64,000 nt of DNA from Bacillota bacterium (GTDB lineage: Bacteria; Bacillota; Clostridia; Oscillospirales; Ruminococcaceae): contig JAEWAB010000007.1 in the NCBI GenBank assembly GCA_023391875.1, forward strand, positions 1-64,000, in the 5' to 3' direction. This document shows, piece by piece, positions 42,002 through 50,017 of this stretch. The notes beneath the pieces are model-generated. The model worked only from the letters and a program-made list of their open reading frames with translations. It was not told where the DNA came from and made no database searches. Each line of letters starts with the position of its first letter. The first letter of the stretch is position 1. The translations under genes and the position numbers were made by a program.

Positions 42002-43108
42002 TTGGAAAAACGTTATAAAATCTGCGTATACGCAATCTGCAAGAACGAAGAACAGTTTGTGGATAAATGGATGGACTCGATGAGCGAGGCCGACATGGTG
42101 GTGGTAACCGATACCGGCTCCACCGACGCCACAGTGGAAAAGCTGCGCGCGCGGGGCGCTATGGTGTATGTGGAGGAGGTCAAACCATGGCGTTTTGACG
42201 TGGCGAGAAACCTCTCGCTTGACCATGTGCCGGAGGATGCAGACATCTGCGTGTGCACCGATCTGGACGAGGTGCTCGTAAAGGGGTGGCGGGAGTGTAT
42301 TGAGCGGGTGTGGACAGACGACACCACCAACGGCAAGTATCTTTATAACTGGAGCTTAAAGCCCGACGGCACGCCGGATATTCAGTTTACCTATTTTAAA
42401 ATTCACAACCGCAAAGGCTACCGCTGGGTGTGCCCGGTACATGAACACATCAGTTACGTGGGCAGCGAACCGGTGAAAACGGTGTTTATTGACGGCATGG
42501 TGCTCAATCATTACCCCGACCCGACGAAATCCCGAGGGTCGTACCTGCCTCTGCTGGAGCTTGCGGTAAAGGAAGACCCGGAAAGCGACCGCATGACCTA
42601 TTATCTGGGCCGCGAATATATGTACCGTGGGCAGTGGCAAGAATGCATCGATACCCTCACCCGCTACCTGAAGCTCCCAACCGCCACCTGGCGGGAGGAG
42701 CGAAGTGCCGCCATGCGCTGGATAGCTAAGAGCGAAAGCTGCCTTTCGCATTACGCTGAAGCAGTCGGCTGGTATTTAAAGGCGATTGCCGAGGCGCCGC
42801 ACATGCGTGAACCCTATGTGGAGCTTGCCAGAGCCGCCTATGAGGTAAAGGATTGGCCAATTGTATTCTGCATGGCGGAGCGCGCGCTGAAGATCAAAGA
42901 GAGATCACTAAGCTATGTGAATATGGGCTACGCGTGGGATCATACGCCTTACGATCTGGCCTCGCTTGCCTGCTACTACCTTGGCATGTACGAGAAATCG
43001 CTCGAGTACGCCAAGGAGGCCGCGCGCCTCGCCCCGGAAAACAATCGGCTTAGCAGTAATATAGCCCTGATTGAGGCAAAGCTTAAAAAAGTCAAAGACG
43101 AAAAGTAA
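42002..43108 (+). CDS. GT2-family glycosyltransferase with TPR-like C-terminus (paralogue 2)
   Basis: 368 residues, co-linear with paralogue 1 over its whole length and sharing long identical blocks (ICVYAICKNEEQFVD, SEADMVVVTDTGSTD, MVLNHYPD, KLPTATW). The metal motif is CTDLDEVL. The two genes are a tandem duplication that has diverged mainly in the acceptor-side regions. The start is TTG, overlapping the ribosome-site region GGAGCAGGGG of the previous gene. They probably act on the same or adjacent sugar positions. Confidence 0.88.
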   Translation: MEKRYKICVYAICKNEEQFVDKWMDSMSEADMVVVTDTGSTDATVEKLRARGAMVYVEEVKPWRFDVARNLSLDHVPEDADICVCTDLDEVLVKGWRECIERVWTDDTTNGKYLYNWSLKPDGTPDIQFTYFKIHNRKGYRWVCPVHEHISYVGSEPVKTVFIDGMVLNHYPDPTKSRGSYLPLLELAVKEDPESDRMTYYLGREYMYRGQWQECIDTLTRYLKLPTATWREERSAAMRWIAKSESCLSHYAEAVGWYLKAIAEAPHMREPYVELARAAYEVKDWPIVFCMAERALKIKERSLSYVNMGYAWDHTPYDLASLACYYLGMYEKSLEYAKEAARLAPENNRLSSNIALIEAKLKKVKDEK

Positions 43109-43125
43109 TGTCCTGCCGCTAAAAA

Positions 43126-43171
43126 ACAGCCTGAGGGCCGTAATTCATACGCCGTCAGGCTGTATTTTATT
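43126..43171 (+). terminator. Terminator of the glycosyltransferase pair
   Basis: ACAGCCTGA (43126-43134) pairs with TCAGGCTGT (43155-43163), followed by ATTTTATT. Confidence 0.82.
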
Positions 43172-43202
43172 GATTAGCGAGTAACGGCTGGGCTACATAA
43201 AA

Positions 43203-43239
43203 CAAGCCTCAGTAAAGTGTTATCCTTTACTGAGGCTTG
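43203..43239 (-). terminator. Terminator of cheX
   Basis: A 15-base-pair stem CAAGCCTCAGTAAAG/CTTTACTGAGGCTTG. On the minus strand it is followed by TTTTAT. Confidence 0.85.
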
Positions 43240-43268
43240 AACTTTATGTATAAAACGTTTTCTGTGGC

Positions 43269-43712
43269 CTAAGAGAGCAGCAGGTGCTCATACAGGCGTC
43301 CGGCGTCCGACTCAAGGCAGATGTCCACCGTCTTGCCGCCGTTTGTGTCCGCACCGTCGATGATGGCAATCTGCGGGGGTTTGATGTCGCACTGATAGTT
43401 TAAGCTGGAAAGGGAGGTTACCGCGTTGCCGCTGATAATGTTCGAAATCTCGCCCAGCATCGAGGTGGCGAAATCGTCAATCATCTCGGCCTCCATTCCC
43501 GAGAGGGTTTTTACAATATTGAGCGTGGTGGATTTCGGGAAGCTGTAAACCACCGAGCCTGTTAAATCTCCGATCAGTTCAATGGTTACATGCACCGTCT
43601 CCTCACCGCCCGCGGCGGCCTGTGCCTCCAGCTGAGCGATGTCCAGCCCGAGCATCATCTTGAATACATCTTTTGTTGCTTCGTAAAACGTATTGCCTTT
43701 TTGATCTGTCAT
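43269..43712 (-). CDS. cheX: CheX/CheC-type chemotaxis phosphatase domain protein
   Basis: 147 residues with the CheX fold: GDLTGSVVYSF, then a long helix carrying the ExxN dephosphorylation motif in LGEISNIISGNA. CheX removes phosphate from CheY-P. The start codon overlaps the stop of the hemerythrin gene (ATGA), so the two are translationally coupled. No other che or fla gene lies in the window. Confidence 0.85.
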   Translation of the reverse strand: MTDQKGNTFYEATKDVFKMMLGLDIAQLEAQAAAGGEETVHVTIELIGDLTGSVVYSFPKSTTLNIVKTLSGMEAEMIDDFATSMLGEISNIISGNAVTSLSSLNYQCDIKPPQIAIIDGADTNGGKTVDICLESDAGRLYEHLLLS

Positions 43713-44131
43713 CTGTGGTTTTCCTCCCTTAAGCCGATATACTTAGCCATCTTCAAGTCTTCTGCCACCACATGGTTTACCAGCCATGCCAAGAGCTTGC
43801 CGGCAAACTGCTGAACACCCTGCTGCGTATATCCTTCGGATTCAAACCGCCGTGCACATTCGGTTACATAAACGGTAAAGTCTTCGTGGATTTTGCGGTG
43901 CCTCTCGCTGTCGGGGTAGCCGATCTTACGCTGATACGCCTCTTCGTCATTAAAATGCTCGACCACATAGTTCTGCATAAAGCCGATGGTTTCCTTCACC
44001 TTCGTAAGCTTCTCTTCCCATGGGGTAGCCGACCTTACGGCCTCCAAGAAAGCCCCCACGCGGGCAAAAAGCTCCTTATGCTGGCGGTCTACCGTTTCAA
44101 TGCCGATGGCATACTGCTCCTTCCATACCAA
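43709..44131 (-). CDS. Bacteriohemerythrin
   Basis: About 140 residues. The diiron ligands of the hemerythrin family are visible: His in VDRQHKEL, His/Glu in VVEHFNDEEA, His pair in ERHRKIHEDF, and NHVVAED. It binds O2 reversibly and may serve sensing or protection in an anaerobe. TTG 44131 is chosen because GAGGAG lies eight bases upstream and gives the usual start before WKEQYAIGIE; GTG 44140 is in frame. Coupling to CheX suggests oxygen-linked taxis or signalling. Confidence 0.92.
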   Translation of the reverse strand: MVWKEQYAIGIETVDRQHKELFARVGAFLEAVRSATPWEEKLTKVKETIGFMQNYVVEHFNDEEAYQRKIGYPDSERHRKIHEDFTVYVTECARRFESEGYTQQGVQQFAGKLLAWLVNHVVAEDLKMAKYIGLREENHR

Positions 44132-44304
44132 TCCATACACTCCTCTCTGTCCATGATTGCTGTAGAGGTTATTTCGGTGAAAACTGCATACAGAAATGTA
44201 CTATTACTGCCAATAGTGTACGATAATTGTATGATTAATGTATCACGTTTTTCCATCCCCGTCAACGTTTTTTCGATTACATTTTGTATAATCACCGTAA
44301 AACA

Positions 44305-45720
44305 TCATATTTTCGACAACGCATCCCTCTGCTCCAGCGCACACTTAAGCCGCCGCACGCCTTCCTGAATCTGCTCGTTATTCAGGTTGCCGTACCCCAG
44401 CACCAGCTCGTGGTCGTGTCTGCCTTTGCATACGGCATACCGCTCCACACAGTCGGCCTCCACACCCTGCCGGGTAAAGGCGCGGTAGTCGTCGCGGGTA
44501 AAGGGGCGTGTGAAGTGGGCGAGCAGGTGCATCCCCGCGTTTTCGCCCGAGATGGTCACCCGCCCGTCAAACGCCTGCGACAGGCTGCGCATCAGCAGTA
44601 GCCGTTTTGCCTCGTACAGCTTCTTCATGCGGTAGATGTGTTTATCCAGCAGGCGCTCGTCAATCAGTCGCGCGAGCGCAAGCTGTTCGATGGTGTTGGC
44701 CCACGTATTAGTCAGCTCCATCTGCCGCACCACCTTGTCGCGCAGCTGCCACGGCAGTATCAGATAAGCGATACGTAGGGCAGGGGAGAAAATCTTGCTG
44801 AAGCTGCCCAGATAGATGACGCGCTCGCCGTTTAAGCGGTGCAGCGGCTGAATCGGCTCGCCCTCGTAGCGGAACTCGCCGTCGTAGTCGTCTTCTATCA
44901 CATACGCGTCCCGCTCTGCGGCGTGCTGCAGCAGCGAAACGCGCCTTGCGATTGGCAGCACCCCCCCGACGGGGAACTGGTGGGAGGGCACCACATACAC
45001 GGCACGCAGGCGGTCATCCTGTTTAAGCTCGTCGGTTTTCATGCCCTGTGCATCCACCTCTACCGGGTGGATGCCGTAGCCGCAGCCCTCAAAGGCCTGC
45101 CGCACAAAGGGCATGCAGGGGTCCTCCACAGCCAGCGTGCTACCTTCACGGTAGAGCACCTTTGCCAGTAGCTGCAGCCCGCTGAAGGTGCCGGGCAAAA
45201 TCACCACCTGCGCCTCGCTGCAGACGATACCCTTCATGCGGTAGAGGTAGGCGCGCAGCGCCGATTGCAGGGCGGGTACCCCCGCGCCGGACGGCAGGTA
45301 GCCGAAGGCGCTGACATCCGCGTCCAGGCAGGTATCCCTTAACAGCTTCGCCCAGAGCGTTTGGGGGAAGGCGGAGCAGTCGGGGTTACCGGGGTCAAAC
45401 GAAATCACATCGGTTTGTGACTTTTTCTCTGCGGAAAATCCAAACTCCGGCGGTAGCGGGCGAGGCGCGGGCAGGGCACCCAGCCCCGCTACAAAGGTGC
45501 CCGATCCGGTTTTACTAAGCAGATAGCCTTCGGCGAGCAGCTGTTCGTACACCTCTATTACAGCGTTGCGCGCGATATTCAGCTCGGCGGCAAGACTTCT
45601 GGTAGGGGGCATCTTTTCGCCGGACGGCAGTGCGCCCGATAAGATATCGCCGCGTATCTGCTGCGCCAGCTGTTTCGCCGCTGAAACAGGTAGCTCCTTG
45701 TTTACCTCAAACCCAAACAT
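44305..45720 (-). CDS. MocR/PdxR-type GntR regulator with aminotransferase domain
   Basis: 471 residues. An N-terminal GntR winged helix (10-75, PTRSLAAELNIARNAVIEVYEQL) is joined to a fold-type I aminotransferase domain that binds PLP as effector. The PLP lysine is in YLGSFSKIFSPALRI, with VVPSHQFPVGGVL and VIEDDYDGEFRYEG. MocR members usually regulate a divergent gene. The start at 45720 has GGAGGG upstream. The divergent neighbour is an aldo/keto reductase, and a pyridoxamine kinase gene lies 6 kb away. Confidence 0.94.
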   Translation of the reverse strand: MFGFEVNKELPVSAAKQLAQQIRGDILSGALPSGEKMPPTRSLAAELNIARNAVIEVYEQLLAEGYLLSKTGSGTFVAGLGALPAPRPLPPEFGFSAEKKSQTDVISFDPGNPDCSAFPQTLWAKLLRDTCLDADVSAFGYLPSGAGVPALQSALRAYLYRMKGIVCSEAQVVILPGTFSGLQLLAKVLYREGSTLAVEDPCMPFVRQAFEGCGYGIHPVEVDAQGMKTDELKQDDRLRAVYVVPSHQFPVGGVLPIARRVSLLQHAAERDAYVIEDDYDGEFRYEGEPIQPLHRLNGERVIYLGSFSKIFSPALRIAYLILPWQLRDKVVRQMELTNTWANTIEQLALARLIDERLLDKHIYRMKKLYEAKRLLLMRSLSQAFDGRVTISGENAGMHLLAHFTRPFTRDDYRAFTRQGVEADCVERYAVCKGRHDHELVLGYGNLNNEQIQEGVRRLKCALEQRDALSKI

Positions 45721-45781
45721 ACCCGTACCCTCCAATTGGTTCTTAAAATTGCCGATGGATTGGCACTTCTTTAAATCCAAT

Positions 45782-45813
45782 TTCATTATATAATGAACAT
45801 AGCAGACAATCAA
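45782..45813. promoter_or_regulatory. Overlapping divergent promoters in a palindrome
   Basis: TTCATTATATAATGAA (45782-45797) is a perfect palindrome containing TATAAT on both strands. On the minus strand TTGATT lies 17 bases away (45808-45813), giving a good promoter for the MocR gene. On the plus strand no good -35 exists, so aldo/keto reductase transcription may need activation. Confidence 0.65.
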
Positions 45814-45844
45814 CCATACTTGAGCAGAAAGGCAGGGAGGGTAT

Positions 45845-46855
45845 GTGGAGCAACTTCTTTTTGGTACAACGGGCAAGGCCGTAAGCCGGGTTTGCCTCGG
45901 CTGCATGATGATGGGTACTGCGATGGACGATAAGGCCTCTTATCGGGTGCTTGACCAATTCACCGCGGCGGGCGGAAATTTTCTGGATACGGCAAACTGC
46001 TACGCGTGGTGGATGGGCAGCGGCGAATTTATCGGGGACGAAAGCGAGAACGTTTTGGGCAGCTGGATGCAGGACAGGCATAACCGCCATGAGGTTTTTC
46101 TCGCCACCAAGGTGGGGGCGCGCCTGAAAGACCCATACAGCATCCGCGGCGCCGACGGTATCCCCGAATGGGATCGGGTGCCCGGCGAGTATGAGGGGCT
46201 TTCGCCCGCTGTCATCCGAAAAGGGGTGGAGGACAGCCTCCGCCGCCTGAAAACCGACTATATCGACCTGTATTACACCCATGTATACGACACCAAAACC
46301 CCGATTGAGGAGACGCTCGAGACCCTGAACGATCTGGTGAAGGAAGGAAAGGTGCTCTCCATCGGGTGCAGCAACCTGACGAGCGGACAGTTAAAGGAGG
46401 CCCGGGCGGTAAGCGCGCAAAAGGGAATGGCCCTGTACACCGCCGTGCAGCAGGAGTATTCCTATCTGCATCCTACGCCGGGGCTGGACGCCGGTATCAT
46501 CCGTCATGCGGATGCGGAATTGTTTGATTATATCCGCGCGAACAAGGATATAACCCTGCTTGCCTATTCGCCGCTGCTTAAAGGCATTTACGGCAGCGAG
46601 GAAAAGAGAAAGCGCTACTACAACTGGGGCCTGTTCGATTCCCCGGAGTCTGCCCGCAAGCTTGGCATTGTCGATAATCTTTCGCGCGCGCTGGGTATTA
46701 CCGGCAACCAGCTGGTACTGGCATGGTTGCTGCGCCACGAGCCGAAGGTCATCCCTATTCTCGGGTTCAGCAATGAGGAGCAATACCTCGAGAATATCGC
46801 GTCGCTGGATATTAAGCTCACCGACGAGCAGTACGCCATCATGGGTGAAGAATAG
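45845..46855 (+). CDS. Aldo/keto reductase
   Basis: 336-residue (beta/alpha)8 NADPH-dependent oxidoreductase. The catalytic tetrad appears as Asp in NFLDTANCY, Tyr in the same block, Lys in FLATKVGAR and His in LYYTHVYD. The phosphate-binding region is in SPLLKGIYGS. The start is GTG behind GGGAGG. Divergent MocR control by PLP raises the possibility that it is a pyridoxal reductase-type enzyme, but the sequence does not establish this. Confidence 0.93.
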   Translation: MEQLLFGTTGKAVSRVCLGCMMMGTAMDDKASYRVLDQFTAAGGNFLDTANCYAWWMGSGEFIGDESENVLGSWMQDRHNRHEVFLATKVGARLKDPYSIRGADGIPEWDRVPGEYEGLSPAVIRKGVEDSLRRLKTDYIDLYYTHVYDTKTPIEETLETLNDLVKEGKVLSIGCSNLTSGQLKEARAVSAQKGMALYTAVQQEYSYLHPTPGLDAGIIRHADAELFDYIRANKDITLLAYSPLLKGIYGSEEKRKRYYNWGLFDSPESARKLGIVDNLSRALGITGNQLVLAWLLRHEPKVIPILGFSNEEQYLENIASLDIKLTDEQYAIMGEE

Positions 46856-46907
46856 GCATTATTCCTTGGCATTGTCAGCATTGCATATCTCATTTTTTTC
46901 ATATATA

Positions 46908-46952
46908 GGCCAGGCGCCGCTTTGGAAGCTCCAAAGCGGCGCCTGGCCTTTT
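46908..46952 (+). terminator. Terminator of the aldo/keto reductase gene
   Basis: An 18-base-pair stem (46908-46925 with 46931-46948) closed by AAGCT and followed by TTTT. Confidence 0.93.
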
Positions 46953-47169
46953 AAACGATACGGATAAACGTTATACATGATTTATACCGGATTATTTGGG
47001 GCGAACGGCGCATACATATAAAGAGTATGTACAACTGGGCGTTGCTAATGCAAGCTGCTATTTACGTAGTGCAGGCAACCCGCGCTAATAAAGGTATTCC
47101 GGCAGTTCGTGTTGAAATATATCACCGCGCGGGTTTTATAAACAAGCTGTAAGCATTTATGGAAGCGGG

Positions 47170-47505
47170 TTGATTGGCTATAATGCCTACATGAACATGG
47201 CGTTTCTCTCCGCAGTGGCGGCGCTGGTGTGCGTGGCGCGCTTTAACTCGGCGGCGCCCTCCGCCGGTACCAACTACGAGCTGGAGGCCATAGGCGCCTG
47301 CTTTATCGGCGGGGCCTCCGCCTACGGCGGCACGGGTACGGTGGGCGGCGCGGTTGTGGGCGCTATCTTCATGGGCGTACTCAACAACGGCATGTCCATC
47401 CTCGGCATAGACGCAAACTGGCAGAGGGCCGTAAAGGGCTTTGTGCTGCTGGTGGCGGTTGTATTCGACGTGGTGTCTAAAAAGCAGCGCAGCGCCAAGG
47501 CATAG
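47170..47505 (+). pseudogene. C-terminal remnant of a XylH/RbsC-type sugar ABC permease
   Basis: The 111 codons match only the last quarter of monosaccharide ABC permeases (RFNSAAPSAGTNYELEAIGA, GTGTVGGAVVGAIFMGVLNNG, WQRAVKGFVLLVAVVFDV); full proteins have about 390 residues. The frame is open upstream only to a stop at 47113. There is no ribosome site and no ATP-binding or solute-binding partner. The 46953-47169 stretch holds no recognisable gene and may contain decayed coding DNA. I read it as a deletion remnant. Confidence 0.85.
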
Positions 47506-47527
47506 ATGCTTTGATGATGGCCTACAA

Positions 47528-47566
47528 GCAAAAGGAACGGGTCAATTACCTGTTCCTTTTGCTTTT
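47528..47566. terminator. Bidirectional terminator
   Basis: GCAAAAGGAAC and GTTCCTTTTGC form an 11-base-pair stem, followed by TTTT. It lies between the permease remnant and the converging GH3 gene. Confidence 0.8.
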
Positions 47567-47585
47567 GGTTGTTGCATAGCATTAT

Positions 47586-48992
47586 CTATTGAATGATACC
47601 CAGGCTTAACTTCCAGCGCAGAACCCTCATTACAGCGTCATCGATGGTGCTTTCGGGGATGGTTCCGGCTTTGGCGGCATCGATTACGGCGGGAATTTGT
47701 ACCTCAAAATCGGTACAGCAAACCATGTCATTGCCCGCCTGCGCCGCCATCACGGCGGCCTTGCCGTCGCCGGCGAACTGCCGGATAGCGTCCATGTACA
47801 GGTCGTCCGTCATGATCACGCCTGTAAAGTGAAGTTCCTTGCGCAGGATATCATGTACCTTTGCCGAAAGAGAGGCCGGGTTTTCGGCGTCCATACAGGC
47901 AACGATGTTGTGCGAAACCAGTACGGCATCCGCGCCCGCCTCAATCCCCGCGGCAAAGGGCAGAAAATCCTGCTTTACAAACGTCTCGTAGTCGCGGCTG
48001 TCGTGGGCGACCCCCTTGTGGGTGTCCACGTTGTTGCCGTAGCCGGGGAAGTGCTTCAGCACGCTGCCAAGCTTATTTTCACCCATGGTGGCAACCACCT
48101 TCTCAACATACTGCGCGGTGAGCGCGGCGTCCTTGCCGAAGGAGCGGGGGTAGATATAGTCCGACTCCGCAGTGGGCACATCGCAGACAGGCGCCATGTT
48201 CAGGTTAATGCCAAGGGATTTGAGCAGCTCGGCCTTTTCCTTGGTATCGCTCACAATCAGGTCCCATCCGCCCTCGATGTAAAGGTCCTGCGGCGACCAA
48301 AACGGCACGGCGCGAAACTGCTTATACAGGCTTACGCGGTTTACCTTGCCGCCCTCCTCGTCCACCCCGATGAGCATGCCGAGGCGGGAGGCGTCCTGAT
48401 AGCTTTGGATATCCTCCGTAACCTCGGCTTTGGTTTTGTTTTTAAAATCGCTCGCAAAAAGGATGTATCCGCCCAAGTGATAGTTCGCAGCCGCCTGCGC
48501 GGCGTTTTCCTGCGGGCAGCGAACGATAAACATCTGCCCGACCTTCTCTTCAAGGCTCATGGTGCTCAGTATCTGCCGCGCCCTTGCTTCCTCGTTTACA
48601 GCGCCTGCCGCCGAACCAACCGTTATCCGCTTAACCTGCACCCGTTGCATCTCCAGGGCCTCGTCCAGTGTACCGTAGTAATCCACCGTTGCAGGGCAGC
48701 CGATAAGGATACCGTCCTTGCCGACGGTAAGTTTTTCGGCATCTTTTTCAAACGTATAGGTTTTGCTATCATCCGCTAAAATGGTAATCGTGTGCATGGT
48801 GGCGTAGGCTATCGTGCCGCTTAGGTGGTTTAAAGTCTCCCCATCCGACGAGGCCTCCTGTGTGATTTCAGAGGAGGTATCGGGAGTGACGCCGACGCCG
48901 AAGTCTTTGAGTAAGCCGCAGGAAGAGAATAATAGGCAAAGGCTTAGTACGAACAGAAGGCTGAAACGATACCTCTTGACAAAAGATTTCAT
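47586..48992 (-). CDS. Lipoprotein glycoside hydrolase family 3, NagZ-like beta-N-acetylhexosaminidase
   Basis: 468 residues. A lipobox (CLLFSSC, Cys about 25) is followed by a roughly 100-residue beta-rich extra domain (about 50-130) and a GH3 barrel (about 140-468). The barrel has VGQMFIVR, VDEEGG, the catalytic-loop KHFPGYGNNVDTH (His-Asp acid/base dyad typical of NagZ) and the nucleophile Asp in VIMTDDLYM. It probably trims peptidoglycan or chitin-like GlcNAc at the cell surface. AGGAG precedes the ATG. Confidence 0.93.
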   Translation of the reverse strand: MKSFVKRYRFSLLFVLSLCLLFSSCGLLKDFGVGVTPDTSSEITQEASSDGETLNHLSGTIAYATMHTITILADDSKTYTFEKDAEKLTVGKDGILIGCPATVDYYGTLDEALEMQRVQVKRITVGSAAGAVNEEARARQILSTMSLEEKVGQMFIVRCPQENAAQAAANYHLGGYILFASDFKNKTKAEVTEDIQSYQDASRLGMLIGVDEEGGKVNRVSLYKQFRAVPFWSPQDLYIEGGWDLIVSDTKEKAELLKSLGINLNMAPVCDVPTAESDYIYPRSFGKDAALTAQYVEKVVATMGENKLGSVLKHFPGYGNNVDTHKGVAHDSRDYETFVKQDFLPFAAGIEAGADAVLVSHNIVACMDAENPASLSAKVHDILRKELHFTGVIMTDDLYMDAIRQFAGDGKAAVMAAQAGNDMVCCTDFEVQIPAVIDAAKAGTIPESTIDDAVMRVLRWKLSLGIIQ

Positions 48993-49331
48993 AAACGTTC
49001 TCCTAACGGCAACAAATAAAAATGCACCTTGTGGTAGAAAGGTGCTGTAAGTAAAATCATGATGTCAAGGGCGGCATGTGGTATGCGGTTGTTTGCATTA
49101 TGGGCATTTTTAAGGGACTTTATATATTTGCAGTTACCGGCAAGACAGATATAATCACAAAAGTTCAAACGCCTTACACTTAGCAGGCGCATAGACAATG
49201 AGAAATCTTAGTTTTCATAAGAATACGACTTTAATAGGGGTTTGTCAATTTGTTGCTTTACCACGTGAATCAATTAAGGCTATGCTTGTATACAAGGTAT
49301 TTTACCGCTTAAAAAATTTCTTTATGCCCCC

Positions 49332-49363
49332 TTTACAACGTAACAGTGTTATGTTACACTGTT
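49332..49363 (+). promoter_or_regulatory. Promoter with inverted repeat upstream of the YhbD-like gene
   Basis: TTTACA (49332-49337) and TACACT (49355-49360) are 17 bases apart. The dyad AACAGTG...CACTGTT (49342-49348/49357-49363) spans the spacer and -10, the geometry expected for a MerR-like autoregulator. The rest of 48993-49331 shows no gene. Confidence 0.6.
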
Positions 49364-49380
49364 GTGTAGGAGGAATGAAG

Positions 49381-50004
49381 ATGGATGAAGTATTAATCTC
49401 AAAGAAAGACCTGCTGGAGCTCACCAATATCTCGTACGGCCAGCTCTACCGGTGGAAGCGTAAGGGCCTCATCCCCGAGGACTGGTTTATCAGAAAGTCG
49501 ACCTTTACGGGGCAGGAGACCTTCTTCCCCAAAGACAAGGTACTTTCTCGTATCGATAAAATCAAGGATATGAAGGAAGATATCTCGCTGGACGACCTCG
49601 CCGATGTATTTTCCCCCAGCATCGACAGTGTTACGCTCAGCGCCGAGGACTTAGTAACACGAAACATTGTTACCAAAGAGGTGCTGGAAATCTACCGCGA
49701 GTTCAAAAACAGCGGCGGGCCGCTGGAGTTTAACGATATCCTTTCGGCGTACCTGCTTAATAAGCTCATCCTCTCCGGCAATATCGGCCTTGAGGAAGGA
49801 AAGCTGCTGCTCGAGGTACTCAGCGAGGGGATGATAAGGTTCAAAGGCGAGCCAAGCGAGCTGCTGCTTATGCGAAAGCTGGGGGTGTTCAGCTGCTTTA
49901 TGGTTTCGCCGCCCTGCAAATTCTGCTGCGATAAGGGCGTGCGCGTCATCGAGCAGATCATCCTTTCCACCGTAATTGAAGAACTGAAGCTAAAGCTTAT
50001 TTAA
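49381..50004 (+). CDS. YhbD-like DUF4004 regulator
   Basis: 207 residues. The N-terminus is a MerR-like winged helix (ISKKDLLELTNISYGQLYRWKRKGLIPE), followed by a helical domain. This matches my recollection of Bacillus subtilis YhbD (DUF4004), which precedes the polymer-forming proteins YhbE and YhbF. Here too a bactofilin-like gene follows, after 13 bases. Late cysteines (CKFCCDKG) are unusual. ATG 49381 has AGGAGG seven bases upstream; the frame extends far 5' without support. Confidence 0.85.
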   Translation: MDEVLISKKDLLELTNISYGQLYRWKRKGLIPEDWFIRKSTFTGQETFFPKDKVLSRIDKIKDMKEDISLDDLADVFSPSIDSVTLSAEDLVTRNIVTKEVLEIYREFKNSGGPLEFNDILSAYLLNKLILSGNIGLEEGKLLLEVLSEGMIRFKGEPSELLLMRKLGVFSCFMVSPPCKFCCDKGVRVIEQIILSTVIEELKLKLI

Positions 50005-50017
50005 GGAGGATAATCAT

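Noticed and set aside
47697..48779. A 360-codon plus-strand frame opposite the GH3 gene
   Set aside because: Antisense shadow; the minus-strand protein has a lipobox and full GH3 motifs.
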